DNA of 64,000 nucleotides, taken from NCBI RefSeq assembly GCF_000378245.1, contig NZ_KB899502.1:1-64000 (forward strand). The letters run 5' to 3'. The position numbers and the translations under genes were made by a program. The notes below the pieces were generated by a model. That model was given only the letters and a program-made list of their open reading frames with translations. It did not search any database and was not told the DNA's origin. Of the stretch, positions 50,291 to 59,256 are shown piece by piece. Within the stretch, counting starts at the first letter, position 1. The number at the start of each line of letters is the position of its first letter. This DNA is from Aromatoleum toluclasticum ATCC 700605. Its GTDB lineage: Bacteria > Pseudomonadota > Gammaproteobacteria > Burkholderiales > Rhodocyclaceae.

Positions 50291-52471
50291 TCAGCGCGCG
50301 GCCGCGGGCGGGGTTACGCGCTTCGGGCCGTAGAAGGTCCGGCCTTCCGCGGCCATGTCGCGCAGCAGCTTCGGGGCGGCGTACTGGTCGCCATAGCGCG
50401 CCGCGAGGCGGTCGCATTCGGCAACGACCTGCGCGATACCGACGGTGTCCATCATCGAGAACGGGCCGCCGAGGTAGGCCGGGAAGCCGACGCCGAGGAT
50501 TGCGCCGACGTCGCCGTCGGCCGGGTCGATCACGATGCCCTCGGCCATCGCCCTGGCGGCGTCGACCAGTTGCGCATACAGCATGCGCGCCTTGACCTCC
50601 TCGACGGTCGGCTGCTCGGCCAGCGGCGGGAAGAGCTCGGCGAGACCGGGCCACAGCTGTTTGCTGCCATCCGCGGCATAGTCGAAGAAGCCCTTGCCGT
50701 TCTTGCGCCCGTGCCGGCCGAGTTCGCCGACCAGCTTCTCGACGAGGCGGAAGGTGGGCGTTTCCCTGAAGGCTGCGCCTTCGTCCTTCTTGCGTTGCTG
50801 GCTGGCGTGATAGGCGGTGTCGAGCCCGATCTCGTCGGACACCGTGAGCGGCCCCACCGGGATGCCGGCCATCTTCGCGGCGTTCTCGATCAGCGCCGGA
50901 TTCACCCCTTCGGTGACCATCGCGAGGCTCTCGTTGACGTAGGCGCCGATGAAGCGGCTGGTGAAGAAGCCCGGTCCGTCATTCACGACGATGGGGGTCT
51001 TCTTCATCGCCTGCACGAGGTCCAGCGCACGCGCCAGCGTCGCGGGCGAGCTCTTGCGCCCGCGGATGATCTCCACGAGCGGCATGCGCTCGACCGGCGA
51101 GAAGAAGTGCATGCCGATGAAGTTCTGCGGCCGTTCGCCCGCGTCGGCCAGCTCGGTGATCGGCAGGCCCGAAGTGTTCGACGCGATCACCGCATCCTTC
51201 GGCAGCACAGCCTCCAGCCTGCGTGTCACGTCGGCCTTGATCGCGCGGTCCTCGAACACCGCCTCGACGACCAGCTCGACACCGGCGAGGCCGGCATAGT
51301 CGGTGGTCGGATGGATGCGCGCGAGGATCGCGTCGGCCTTTTCCTGCGTCATGCGGCCCTTCGCGATGTCCTTTTCGAGGCGCTTCACCGAGTAGGCCTT
51401 GCCCTTGTCGGCACCCGCCTGATCGCGGTCGATGAGCACGGTTTCGATGCCGAGCTTCGCGCAGTGGTAGGCGATACCCGCCCCCATGAGGCCCGCTCCG
51501 ACCACCCCGATCTTGCGGAAGGTGGTCTTCGGGATGCCTTCCGGGCGGTGCATCAGCTTGTCCGCCTTGCCCTTGTTGATGAACAGTGTGCGGATCATGT
51601 TGCGCGACACCGGGTCGAGCTGCAGCTGCGTGAAATACTTGGCCTCGACCTCCAGCGCCTTGTCCATCGGCAGCTGCGGCCCTTCGTACAGGCAGGACAA
51701 GATGGCCTTCGGCGCGGGCAGGTTGTGGAAGGTCTTTGCCTGCAGCATCGCGTTGCTGACGACCAGCAGCTGCGCGACCGCGGGAGACATCGGACCCGCG
51801 CCGCCCGGCACCTTGAAGCCCTTCTTGTCCCACGGCTGCACCGCGTCGCCTTCTTCGACGAGCCAGCGGCGTGCTTCGGCCAGCAACTGGTCGGCCGGCA
51901 CGATCTTGTGGATCAGGCCCATCTTGAGCGCCTTCTCCGCGCTCAGCGCCTGACCTTCCACGAGAACCGGCATAGCGGCCTGGATGCCGATGAGGCGCGA
52001 CACGCGCTGGGTGCCGCCGCCGCCGGGCAGCAGTCCGACCTGGACCTCGGGCAGGCCGAGCTGGATGCCCCGGGTGTCGGCCGCGACGCGATAGTGGCAG
52101 GCGAGCGCGATCTCCGTGCCACCGCCCAGCGCCGTGCCGTTGATCGCGCAGGCCACCGGCTTGCCGCAGGTTTCCATGCGGCGCAGCAGCTTCGACAGCG
52201 AGGCGTTGCGTGCGAGCCGCTCGGCAACCGGCGTGTCCTGCGCTTCGAGCGAGGCCTCGATCCCCTTCAGGTCCGCCCCGGCGGCGAACACCGACTTGCC
52301 CGACGTGAAGATCGCGCCCTTGATACTGTCGTCGCTGACGAGGCGCTCGACCGCGGCCTCCATCTCGTCCATGAACTTCATGTCCATGGTGTTCATGGTG
52401 CTGTCCGTGCGGTCGAAGAGGAGGGTGGCGATGCCTTCGGCGTCCACCGAGATATGGATGACTTCACTCAT
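50291..52471 (-). CDS. Fused enoyl-CoA hydratase / 3-hydroxyacyl-CoA dehydrogenase (FadB/FadJ type)
   Basis: 726 residues. The N-terminal crotonase domain (~1-190) has FAAGADLKG, GTALGGGTEIALACHYRVA and GLPEVQVGLLPGGGGTQR with both catalytic glutamates. From ~residue 310 an NAD-binding domain begins (IGVVGAGLMGAGIAYHCAKLG), followed by the dehydrogenase catalytic histidine in FIGMHFFSPVERMPLVEIIRG and NDGPGFFTSR. It hydrates and oxidises straight-chain or branched acyl-CoAs. It is the second gene of the operon after a thiolase, the usual FadBA functional set. Confidence 0.9.
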   Translation of the reverse strand: MSEVIHISVDAEGIATLLFDRTDSTMNTMDMKFMDEMEAAVERLVSDDSIKGAIFTSGKSVFAAGADLKGIEASLEAQDTPVAERLARNASLSKLLRRMETCGKPVACAINGTALGGGTEIALACHYRVAADTRGIQLGLPEVQVGLLPGGGGTQRVSRLIGIQAAMPVLVEGQALSAEKALKMGLIHKIVPADQLLAEARRWLVEEGDAVQPWDKKGFKVPGGAGPMSPAVAQLLVVSNAMLQAKTFHNLPAPKAILSCLYEGPQLPMDKALEVEAKYFTQLQLDPVSRNMIRTLFINKGKADKLMHRPEGIPKTTFRKIGVVGAGLMGAGIAYHCAKLGIETVLIDRDQAGADKGKAYSVKRLEKDIAKGRMTQEKADAILARIHPTTDYAGLAGVELVVEAVFEDRAIKADVTRRLEAVLPKDAVIASNTSGLPITELADAGERPQNFIGMHFFSPVERMPLVEIIRGRKSSPATLARALDLVQAMKKTPIVVNDGPGFFTSRFIGAYVNESLAMVTEGVNPALIENAAKMAGIPVGPLTVSDEIGLDTAYHASQQRKKDEGAAFRETPTFRLVEKLVGELGRHGRKNGKGFFDYAADGSKQLWPGLAELFPPLAEQPTVEEVKARMLYAQLVDAARAMAEGIVIDPADGDVGAILGVGFPAYLGGPFSMMDTVGIAQVVAECDRLAARYGDQYAAPKLLRDMAAEGRTFYGPKRVTPPAAAR

Positions 52472-52507
52472 GACTGTTGTCGTTTCCCTGAAAATTTCCG
52501 GTGGCGC

Positions 52508-53716
52508 TCAGACGAGCTCGATGACGGTGGCCGTGCCCATGCCGGCCGCCTCGCACAGCGTGACGAGGCCGGTGCCGACCTGGCGGCGTTCCATTTCGTC
52601 GAGGAGGGTGCCCAGGATCATGGCGCCGGTCGCACCCAGCGGATGTCCCATGGCGATCGCGCCGCCATTGACGTTGATGCGCTCGTGCGGCACGTCGAGG
52701 CGCTCCATCAGGCACAGCACCACCGAGGAGAAGGCTTCGTTGAGTTCCCACAGACCGATGTCGGAGGCGTTCATGCCGGCCTTGCGCAGCGCTTTTTGCG
52801 CCGCGTAACTCGGGGCGTCGAGCATCAGCGTCGGCTCCGAGCCCACCGTGGCCACCGAGCGGATGCGCGCGCGCGGCTTGAGCCCGGTGCGTTCGCCGAT
52901 CTCGCGGTTGCCGACCAGCACCGCCGCGGCGCCGTCGACGATGCCGGAGCTGTTGCCGGCGTGGTGCATGTGCCGGATCGCTTCGAGCTGCGGGTATTTC
53001 AGCAACGCCACGCCGTCGAAACCGTACTGCGTGCCCATCTCGAGGAAGGCGGGCTTCAGCGCCGCGAGCGATTCGAGCGTCGTGTCCGGGCGGATCGCCT
53101 CGTCCTGGGCCAGCACGGGCAGCCCGAGCACGTCCTTCACGGGCACCACCGAGCGCGCGAACCAGCCATTGGCCCACGCCCGGGCGGCGCGCCGCTGGCT
53201 TTCCACCGCATAGGCGTCGCACTGCTCGCGGGTGAAGCCGTGCAGGGTCGCGAGCAGGTCGGCGCTCACGCCCTGCATCGTGAAATGCATCTTGAATGCC
53301 ACCTGCGGGTCGAGCGCCATCGCACCGCCGTCGCTGCCCATCGGCACGCGCGACATGCTCTCCACGCCGCCGCCGATAGCGAGATCGACCTGGCCGCTCG
53401 CGACCTTGGCCGCCGCGAAGTTCACCGCCTCCAGGCCGGACCCGCAGTAGCGGTTGACCTGCACCCCCGGCACGCTGTCATCGAAGCCGGCCACCAGCGC
53501 GGCGACGCGTGCGATGTTCCCGCCCTGTTCGCCGACCGGACACACGCAGCCGAGGAACACGTCCTCGACCAGGCTCGAATCGAGCTGGTTGCGGTCGCGC
53601 ACCGCCTGCAGCATCTGCGCGGCCAGCTGCACTGGGGTGATCTCGGCAAGCGCCCCGTCGGCCTTGCCCTTGCCGCGCGGCGTGCGCACGTGGTCGTAGA
53701 TGAAGACGTCCGTCAT
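52508..53716 (-). CDS. Acetyl-CoA C-acyltransferase (thiolase, FadA type)
   Basis: 402 residues. The active-site residues are visible: cysteine in VNRYCGSGLEAV, asparagine in WELNEAFSSVV, histidine in AMGHPLGATGAMI, and cysteine in LVTLCEAAGMGTATV. It performs the thiolytic step matching the FadB/J-type protein. It is the first gene of the seven-gene minus-strand operon and is divergent from the TetR gene; the TTCGTAAGT element at 53734-53742 lies just upstream of its start. Confidence 0.9.
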   Translation of the reverse strand: MTDVFIYDHVRTPRGKGKADGALAEITPVQLAAQMLQAVRDRNQLDSSLVEDVFLGCVCPVGEQGGNIARVAALVAGFDDSVPGVQVNRYCGSGLEAVNFAAAKVASGQVDLAIGGGVESMSRVPMGSDGGAMALDPQVAFKMHFTMQGVSADLLATLHGFTREQCDAYAVESQRRAARAWANGWFARSVVPVKDVLGLPVLAQDEAIRPDTTLESLAALKPAFLEMGTQYGFDGVALLKYPQLEAIRHMHHAGNSSGIVDGAAAVLVGNREIGERTGLKPRARIRSVATVGSEPTLMLDAPSYAAQKALRKAGMNASDIGLWELNEAFSSVVLCLMERLDVPHERINVNGGAIAMGHPLGATGAMILGTLLDEMERRQVGTGLVTLCEAAGMGTATVIELV

Positions 53717-53733
53717 GACAGTCCCTTATTCGG

Positions 53734-53742
53734 TTCGTAAGT
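53734..53742. promoter_or_regulatory. Candidate TetR-operator half, copy near thiolase start
   Basis: TTCGTAAGT occurs here, 18 bases before the thiolase start codon, and again at 53889-53897 near the TetR gene, in the same 260-base divergent intergenic region. Confidence 0.4.
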
Positions 53743-53888
53743 CGAAAACACTCGCCTGTCGCCACCTTGGACGCCGCCGCATGCTGCATGCGGGCGGGAC
53801 CTGGGACAGGAGCTTCGAGGCAATCGTAGGGCAGGTGCCGGCGTGCGACGGAAATCTGAGCCTTAAGCCGAACAACGCTCCGCTATAC

Positions 53889-53897
53889 TTCGTAAGT
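53889..53897. promoter_or_regulatory. Candidate TetR-operator half, copy near tetR
   Basis: A second TTCGTAAGT overlaps a TATACT -10-like hexamer (53884-53889), so a repressor bound here would block transcription. Direct-repeat placement is unusual for TetR dimers, so the full operator may extend into flanking bases. Confidence 0.4.
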
Positions 53898-53976
53898 GAC
53901 GGAAAAATAATGTGATTTGTGCGATGCGGAAAACCGAACAAAATCGGTGCCGCGCATTAGCGGGGAGACGGGGGTG

Positions 53977-54681
53977 ATGGGCAAGGCGGCAGGGCGCGGG
54001 GCAGCACACGCGACAAGTGAAGGCACGAAACAGCGGGCGACCCCGTCGCAGGCGCGCGCGCGCTTCACGGTCGAGACCATTCTCGAAGCCGCGAGCGAGA
54101 TCCTGCGCGTGGAGGGCGTCGATGCCGTGACCACGCGCAAGATCGCAGCGCGGGCGGGCGTGTCGGTCGGCGCCGTGTACCAGTACTTCCCCGACAAGGA
54201 AGCGATCCTCATCGAGATCAGCAAACGCATCATGGACGAGGAGTCGGAGGCGGCCTCGCCGGAACTCTTCCGGCTCCACCGCAAGTCCCTCGACGAGATG
54301 CTGCAGGCGCTGTTCCGCAACACGGTGCGCACCGAGACGCGGCTCTACTCGCTGGGGCGCGACTACTACCGCCGCTACGCGCGCCAGATGCAGTTCGGCC
54401 GCGCGCAAGGCCTCGGCCGCGGCTCACGCACCTCCGAACAACTCGTCGCGAACATGGAAATGCTGCTCAAGCAGCACGCCGACGTGGTTGGCGAACCCGA
54501 CACCCAACTCGCGTCCTTCATGCTCGTGCGCGGCATGCGCACCCTCCTCGCAACCCTGGTCGAGGAGCGCCCGGAACTGCTGCAATCGCCGTCGCTGGTG
54601 CCGATGATGGTGCGCATCGCGCGGGCGATCAACGATTCGCGCGACGGGGGCGAGGAGGGCGCGGGGCAGGGCGGGCGCTGA
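53977..54681 (+). CDS. TetR-family transcriptional regulator
   Basis: About 234 residues. The N-terminal helix-turn-helix (ILEAASEILRVEGVDAVTTRKIAARAGVSVGAVYQYFPDKEAIL) is classic TetR; the C-terminal domain is helical and variable. The start is uncertain: the ATG at 53977 follows GGGGAG, an in-frame GTG at 53974 is possible, and the frame is open to 53917 with only a TTG. It is divergent from the thiolase operon and probably represses it, with release by a CoA-ester ligand as in FadR/KstR-type regulators. The ligand is inferred only. Confidence 0.86.
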   Translation: MGKAAGRGAAHATSEGTKQRATPSQARARFTVETILEAASEILRVEGVDAVTTRKIAARAGVSVGAVYQYFPDKEAILIEISKRIMDEESEAASPELFRLHRKSLDEMLQALFRNTVRTETRLYSLGRDYYRRYARQMQFGRAQGLGRGSRTSEQLVANMEMLLKQHADVVGEPDTQLASFMLVRGMRTLLATLVEERPELLQSPSLVPMMVRIARAINDSRDGGEEGAGQGGR

Positions 54682-55136
54682 GTTGAACACTCGCGATGTC
54701 CTCCTGGTCGCCGATCTGGCGTAGCAGCGTCCAATGACTGCTTCACTTGAAAACCTGAAAAATGGCCTATGTCAGCAACTCGGCCAGAGTCGCCGGCCAC
54801 GGCAACAAGCCGCGGCGAGGCAACGGCAGCTTTCCGGTGCGAGTCCTGAATTAACACATTCGGACAAGACCGGCCGTTCATGATCCGCTCGGAATCTTCC
54901 TCACTCGACCCCTTGTCGATGACCGGTTTACGGCGGTGAACTTGAACCCCACTTTGGCGCTACCGGCCGAATGCACGCATTGGGGTGACGTCGCTGAAAC
55001 CAGCCGCCCGAGTCCCTCCGTAGACGCTGGAAGTCTGCTTAGTGGCTCACCGCTGCGCGGGCAGAGCGGCTACAAGCAGTAATTCAGGACGATCGGCGCT
55101 GTTGCATCCCTTCACAATAACTGCTGCGGCACCCAT
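54682..55136. other. Intergenic region without a recognisable gene
   Basis: About 455 bases between the TetR gene and a convergent regulator gene. Open frames here are short or lack a start and any domain. The base composition is lower in GC than the neighbours and has the look of decayed mobile DNA, but no terminal repeats or transposase motif could be identified. Confidence 0.45.
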
Positions 55137-56726
55137 TTATTCCCGCAGCCCTGCCTTTCGCAGACCGACCGCCAAGGTGGCGAGATTCTCCGGTCGGTGG
55201 ATCGGTAGCCAGTCCGCTAGATTGGAGAGGCGTAACCCGGGGTCGAGCTGGCGCAGATGGTCCAGAGCACGCTGCGCTTCGGCCGTTCGCCCAGCGAGGG
55301 CATGGCTTGCCGCGAGGGTTGCTGCGACGAGCAGCAGGCTGGGCAATTCGCGCAATGCCTTCTCCGCCCACGAGGATGCAGTGTCGAAGCGCCCCATCAA
55401 GAGGTGCGCCGCCGCCATGCCCGCTTGCATTCTGTACAGCTCGGGGTCGAGCGGGCTTAGACGCATCGCGTGTGTCAGGTGCTCGACGGCTTCATCCGTC
55501 TCTCCGTGCCAGAGTCTGAGAAATGCGCCGAGGAACCACGCTGCCGCGAGGTTGGGATTGAGCACGAGCGCCTTGTCCAGCAAGGCGATGCCGCCTGGAA
55601 GGTCACCGGCAAGGTGGCCGAGCGCGTGCCCACATCGGGTGAGTGCAACCGCATCGTCCTTGCCCAATTCGACGGCCCGGCGAGCGAGTCGGACGCCCTC
55701 CGCCATCTCCCGCGGGCGATCGGTCATCCAGCCGTTGATCTTCCGCCAGCAGTGACACCACGCTGCCATCGCGTAGGCTGATGCGAAATCAGGATCGCAG
55801 TTGATGGCCCTGTGGAAGAGCGGCAGCGCCTGGTCGATGGCCTCCCGGGTTCCGCGATGCAGCCAGACCATTCCGCGCAGATAGTAGTCGTAGGCGTCGA
55901 GGCTTTCGGTCGGCTTGTGCCGCGCACGCTCGATTTCCGCGCGCTCGAGTTGCGGGGCGATCGCGCCGACCACGGTCTCGGTGACCTGGTCTTGCAGTTC
56001 GAAGATGTCTCCGAGCACCCCTTCGAAGCGCCCCGCCCAATGATGGGCGCCGGTCGTCGCATCGATCAACTGGCCGGTAATGCGCACCCGAATGTCGGCC
56101 TTGCGCCAGCTGCCTTCTAGCACGTAGCGCACGCCCAGCTCGCGGCCGACCTGTTTCACATCGACCGCACGGCCCTTGTAGGTGAAGCTCGAGTTGCGCG
56201 CGACGACGAACAACCAGCGATACTGCGACAAGGCCGCGATGATGTCCTCGACCACGCCGTCGGCTAGGTAGTCCTGCGCCGGATCTCCGCTCAGATTCAC
56301 GAAGGGCAGCACCGCAATGGACGGTTTGGCCGGCAGGGCCGACGCAGACGCGAGCGCCGGAACTTCGACGGTTCCGGTGGGCTCGGCGTCAGGCGCGGCA
56401 GCAGCGGCCATTGACTCGGTTTCTCTAAGGTCGGCGACGAAGCGGAATCCCTTGCGGGCAACCGTGCGAATCACGCGCTGTTGCTGGCCGTCGTCACCGA
56501 CGGCCTTGCGCACTGCGTTGATGTGGCTCGCCAGGGTCGATTCGGAAACGATTCGACCGCCCCACACGACGGCGATCAGGTCGTCCCGGCTGACGACGCG
56601 TTCGCGGTGCTCGGCCAGGTAGACCAGCAGGTCGAAGACTTTGGGCGCCGTCGCAACGATCCCGGACGCCCGGGATAGCTCCCTCCGGTCGAGGTCGAGC
56701 ACGCAGTCGTCAAACACTAAAGGCAT
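55137..56726 (-). CDS. CadC/ToxR-like winged-helix regulator with TPR domain
   Basis: 529 residues. An N-terminal OmpR-type winged helix (residues ~1-100: LDLDRRELSRASG, VFDLLVYLAEHRERVVSRDDL, HINAVRKAVGDDGQQQRVIRT, GKGFRFV-like end) is followed by a linker, then the domain starting KPSIAVLPFVNLSGDPAQDYLADGV that accompanies adenylate-cyclase-like and TPR regulators, and about five TPR-type helical repeats to the end. No membrane helix is seen, unlike CadC proper. It is divergent from the NmrA/AhpD/cupin cluster and likely controls it. The effector is unknown. Confidence 0.84.
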   Translation of the reverse strand: MPLVFDDCVLDLDRRELSRASGIVATAPKVFDLLVYLAEHRERVVSRDDLIAVVWGGRIVSESTLASHINAVRKAVGDDGQQQRVIRTVARKGFRFVADLRETESMAAAAAPDAEPTGTVEVPALASASALPAKPSIAVLPFVNLSGDPAQDYLADGVVEDIIAALSQYRWLFVVARNSSFTYKGRAVDVKQVGRELGVRYVLEGSWRKADIRVRITGQLIDATTGAHHWAGRFEGVLGDIFELQDQVTETVVGAIAPQLERAEIERARHKPTESLDAYDYYLRGMVWLHRGTREAIDQALPLFHRAINCDPDFASAYAMAAWCHCWRKINGWMTDRPREMAEGVRLARRAVELGKDDAVALTRCGHALGHLAGDLPGGIALLDKALVLNPNLAAAWFLGAFLRLWHGETDEAVEHLTHAMRLSPLDPELYRMQAGMAAAHLLMGRFDTASSWAEKALRELPSLLLVAATLAASHALAGRTAEAQRALDHLRQLDPGLRLSNLADWLPIHRPENLATLAVGLRKAGLRE

Positions 56727-56875
56727 TCAGGGCTCCATCGCGGTCCTGGACAAGCATCCAAGCCAAATCCAAGGAAAACCCAAGGCGTCGACAAAGTCTT
56801 CGGCCGGGGCGCCGCGCACACTGCATCCATCGATCGCCGCACCGGAGTGATCGACATTCAACCGAGGAGCAGAGC

Positions 56876-57631
56876 ATGAAAATCATTGTGATCGGCGGGA
56901 CCGGCCTGATCGGTTCGAACATTGTAGACAGGCTGCGTCGCGATGGGCATGAGACGGTCGCGGCATCCCCCCGCGCTGGCGTCAATGCAATTACCGGGCA
57001 AGGACTGGCCGAAGCGCTTGCCGGCGCGCAGGTCGTGGTGGACGTGTGCAACTCGCCGTCGTTCGAAGACCGGGCCGTGCTGGAGTTCTTCGAGACGTCC
57101 ACGCGGAATCTGCTTGCCGCGGAAGCCGCCGCGGGCGTCGAGCATCACGTCGCGCTGTCCATCGTCGGCACCGATCGCCTTCCGGAGAACGGTTACTTCC
57201 GCGCAAAAGTCGCGCAGGAAAACCTGATCAAGGCATCGAAGATTCCCTACACCATCCTGCGCGCGACGCAGTTCTTCGAGTTCATCGGGGGCATCATCGA
57301 TGCGAGCGCCGACGGCGGCACGATCCGGCTGTCGCCCGCGCTGATCCAGCCCATCGCCGCGGACGACGTCTCGGCCGTGCTCGCCGATCTCGCGGTCGGG
57401 ACGCCGATGAATGGCACCGTCGAGGTCGCCGGACCGGACCGCTTCCCGCTCGACGAACTGGCGCGCAAGTTCCTCGCCGCCCGCCAGGACCCGCGCGAGG
57501 TGATCGCCGACGTTCATGCGCGCTATTTCGGCAGCGAGCTGAATGACCGATCGCTGGTCGCCGGCGATAACCCGCACACCGGCCAGACACGGTTCCACAA
57601 CTGGCTAAGCCGCTCGTCGGCGCAAGCATAA
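56876..57631 (+). CDS. NmrA-like NAD(P)-binding protein (atypical SDR)
   Basis: 251 residues. The N-terminal KIIVIGGTGLIGSNIVDRLRR is the atypical-SDR NAD(P) motif, with HHVALSIVGTDRLPENGYFRAKVAQENLIKAS resembling the NmrA/YesF quinone-reductase-like group. No catalytic YxxxK in the classical position is clear, as expected for that group. It may act as a redox sensor or quinone reductase. It is first in a cluster with AhpD-like and cupin genes. Confidence 0.83.
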   Translation: MKIIVIGGTGLIGSNIVDRLRRDGHETVAASPRAGVNAITGQGLAEALAGAQVVVDVCNSPSFEDRAVLEFFETSTRNLLAAEAAAGVEHHVALSIVGTDRLPENGYFRAKVAQENLIKASKIPYTILRATQFFEFIGGIIDASADGGTIRLSPALIQPIAADDVSAVLADLAVGTPMNGTVEVAGPDRFPLDELARKFLAARQDPREVIADVHARYFGSELNDRSLVAGDNPHTGQTRFHNWLSRSSAQA

Positions 57632-57645
57632 GAGGCGTGTTCATC

Positions 57646-58125
57646 ATGACCCAACGCATCGACTACCAGAAACAATCCCCCGAGCTGTTCAAGAAACTGC
57701 TCGCATTCAGCATGGCCCTCAACGAATCCGCGATCGAGCAAACGATCCGCCATCTCGTGGATATCAGGGCGTCGCAGATCAACGGCTGCGCGTTCTGCGT
57801 CGATATGCACGTCAAGGAAGCGACGATGCACGGCGAGCGTCCGCTCCGGCTGCACCATGTCGCGATCTGGCGCGAGTCGACGCTCTTCAGCGCACGCGAA
57901 CGAGCTGCCCTGGAATGGACCGAGACCCTGACCCGGCTCGCCGCCGACGGCGTGCCCGACGACGTCTATGAGCGTGTCCGCGTGCAGTTGTCCGAGAAGG
58001 AGTTGTCCGATCTGACCTTTCTAGTGATGTCGATCAATGCCTGGAACCGGGTCAGTGTCGGCTTCCGCGTGGTACCCGGTTCGTACGACAAGGCCTTCGG
58101 CCTAGACAAGTCCGGCCTGTCCTGA
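57646..58125 (+). CDS. AhpD-like/carboxymuconolactone decarboxylase-family protein
   Basis: 159 residues. The CxxC motif with a following histidine (NGCAFCVDMHVKEA) is the redox-active site of AhpD-type alkylhydroperoxidases. The rest (LRLHHVAIWRESTLFSARERAALEWTETLTRL) fits the CMD/AhpD fold. It probably detoxifies peroxides or acts as a disulfide reductase rather than a lactone decarboxylase. The ATG at 57646 was preferred over a GTG at 57637. It is 14 bases after the NmrA-like gene. Confidence 0.87.
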   Translation: MTQRIDYQKQSPELFKKLLAFSMALNESAIEQTIRHLVDIRASQINGCAFCVDMHVKEATMHGERPLRLHHVAIWRESTLFSARERAALEWTETLTRLAADGVPDDVYERVRVQLSEKELSDLTFLVMSINAWNRVSVGFRVVPGSYDKAFGLDKSGLS

Positions 58126-58162
58126 TCAGGCATCCGCACCCACCCCCGACAAGGAGCACATC

Positions 58163-58564
58163 ATGCTGAAACTCAGAGCCCTCGCCGTCGCGCTGCTGTT
58201 GGCCGCCGGCGCCGCCAACGCACAACAAACGCCACCCGAGGCACAGGTGACATCGCTGATGACCAAGGCGCTCGCCGACTATCCGGGCAAGGAAGCGACC
58301 GTCATCACGGTCGACTATCCACCCGGCGGAGAAAGCGCCGTGCATCGGCACCACGCGCACGCATTCGTCTATGTGCTGGAGGGTTCGATCGTGATGGGAG
58401 TGCGCGGCGGCAAAACCATCACCCTGACGCCGGGCCAGACCTTCTACGAAAGTCCGGACGACATACACACGGTCTCGCGCAACGCCAGCCGCACCGAACC
58501 CGCGAAGTTCATGGTGGTCCTGTTGAAGAACAGCGGCGCCCCCATCGTGACGCCGGTGCACTGA
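58163..58564 (+). CDS. Secreted cupin-domain protein
   Basis: 133 residues with an N-terminal signal peptide (LRALAVALLLAAGAANAQQ). The single cupin barrel shows metal-binding histidines in GESAVHRHHAHAFVYVLEGS and the second motif around GQTFYESPDDIHTVSRNAS. Family members bind metals or small molecules; the function is not predictable. AAGGAG precedes the ATG. Co-directional with the NmrA- and AhpD-like genes, it may serve in a periplasmic stress response. Confidence 0.85.
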   Translation: MLKLRALAVALLLAAGAANAQQTPPEAQVTSLMTKALADYPGKEATVITVDYPPGGESAVHRHHAHAFVYVLEGSIVMGVRGGKTITLTPGQTFYESPDDIHTVSRNASRTEPAKFMVVLLKNSGAPIVTPVH

Positions 58565-58707
58565 CGACGGCAGAGCCTCCACCTGACCCGCTGGGTGCCC
58601 GTTAAAGAGGCCGCCACCGAGCCACACCCGCCCCCTGGCGCCCCGGCCACGGGCCCGCTGGGTGGCGTCGTGTGTATCGACGGTCATATTTCCTTCAAAG
58701 GAACAAC

Positions 58708-59082
58708 ATGCATGTACTGAACGAAAAGGTCATCATCGTGACGGGCGGAAGCTCGGGCATCGGCCGGGCCGCGGCCTTGGGCTTTGCCCGACAGGGTGCC
58801 AAGGTCCTGATCACCGGCCAGCGCGAGGCGCACCTTAAGGCAACGGCCGCCGAACGCCCCAACATCGCGGGCCTAGTTGCCGATGCGGCGAGGCCCCACG
58901 ACGCTGTTCGCACTGTTGCAAAGGCGATCGACACATGGGGCGACTGGACGTGCTCGTGAACAGCGGCGGCGTGGGTGCGCCATTCTTGGGCTGGCGGATT
59001 TCACGCCCGATCGAATCGCGCAGATCTTCTCCGTGAACGTGTTCGGTCCCAGTCTCCTTGCGGCTGCCGCGCTTCCCCATCG
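58708..59082 (+). pseudogene. Frameshifted, 3'-truncated short-chain dehydrogenase
   Basis: The gene starts well (AAAGGAACAAC then ATG; EKVIIVTGGSSGIGRAAALGFARQGAKVL) but the frame is lost twice by apparent single-base deletions: near 58940 (after AIDTWG, where the natural continuation LDVLVNSGGVGAP lies in another frame) and near 58990 (LADFTPDRIAQIFSVNVFG in a third frame). After AAAALPH the SDR sequence ends abruptly, before the catalytic Tyr-Lys, and merges into a different gene fragment. It cannot encode a working SDR. Confidence 0.8.
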
Positions 59083-59085
59083 CCG

Positions 59086-59225
59086 ATCGAGTTCCGGTTG
59101 CTTGACTATTTGATCGCCAATCCGGATTCGGTGCGGCCCCATCGCCAGTTCCTAAAAGCGGTTTGGGGTCCGTCGCAAGTCGAGGACAATTCCTACGCCT
59201 GCAGCTGTTTGCGGAAGGGGGAGAG
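59086..59225 (+). pseudogene. Fragment of a KdpE-type response-regulator DNA-binding domain
   Basis: Translated in one frame the segment gives IEFRLLDYLIANPDSVRPHR then FLKAVWGPSQVEDNSYA, closely matching the winged-helix part of KdpE/OmpR regulators (EFRLL...RQLL..VWG). The receiver domain is missing upstream and the recognition helix end is lost downstream (CLRKGE). It is joined directly to the broken SDR, so a deletion fused two unrelated genes. No kdp genes are nearby. Confidence 0.7.
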
Positions 59226-59256
59226 GCACAGGGCCGGGCAGGGAAGGCGCGTACCC

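Noticed and set aside
49153-50595. A 480-codon plus-strand frame antisense to the ACAD at 49162
   Set aside because: Composition is typical of a GC shadow, and the minus strand encodes a clear ACAD with all C-terminal motifs.
50570-53740. A 1,056-codon open frame on the plus strand
   Set aside because: It is antisense to the FadB/J-type and thiolase genes, is rich in Arg/His/Ala with no domain, and arises from the high GC of the real minus-strand genes.
54682-55136. Insertion-sequence remnant
   Set aside because: The composition is suggestive, but no terminal inverted repeats, target duplication or transposase motif could be pointed to.
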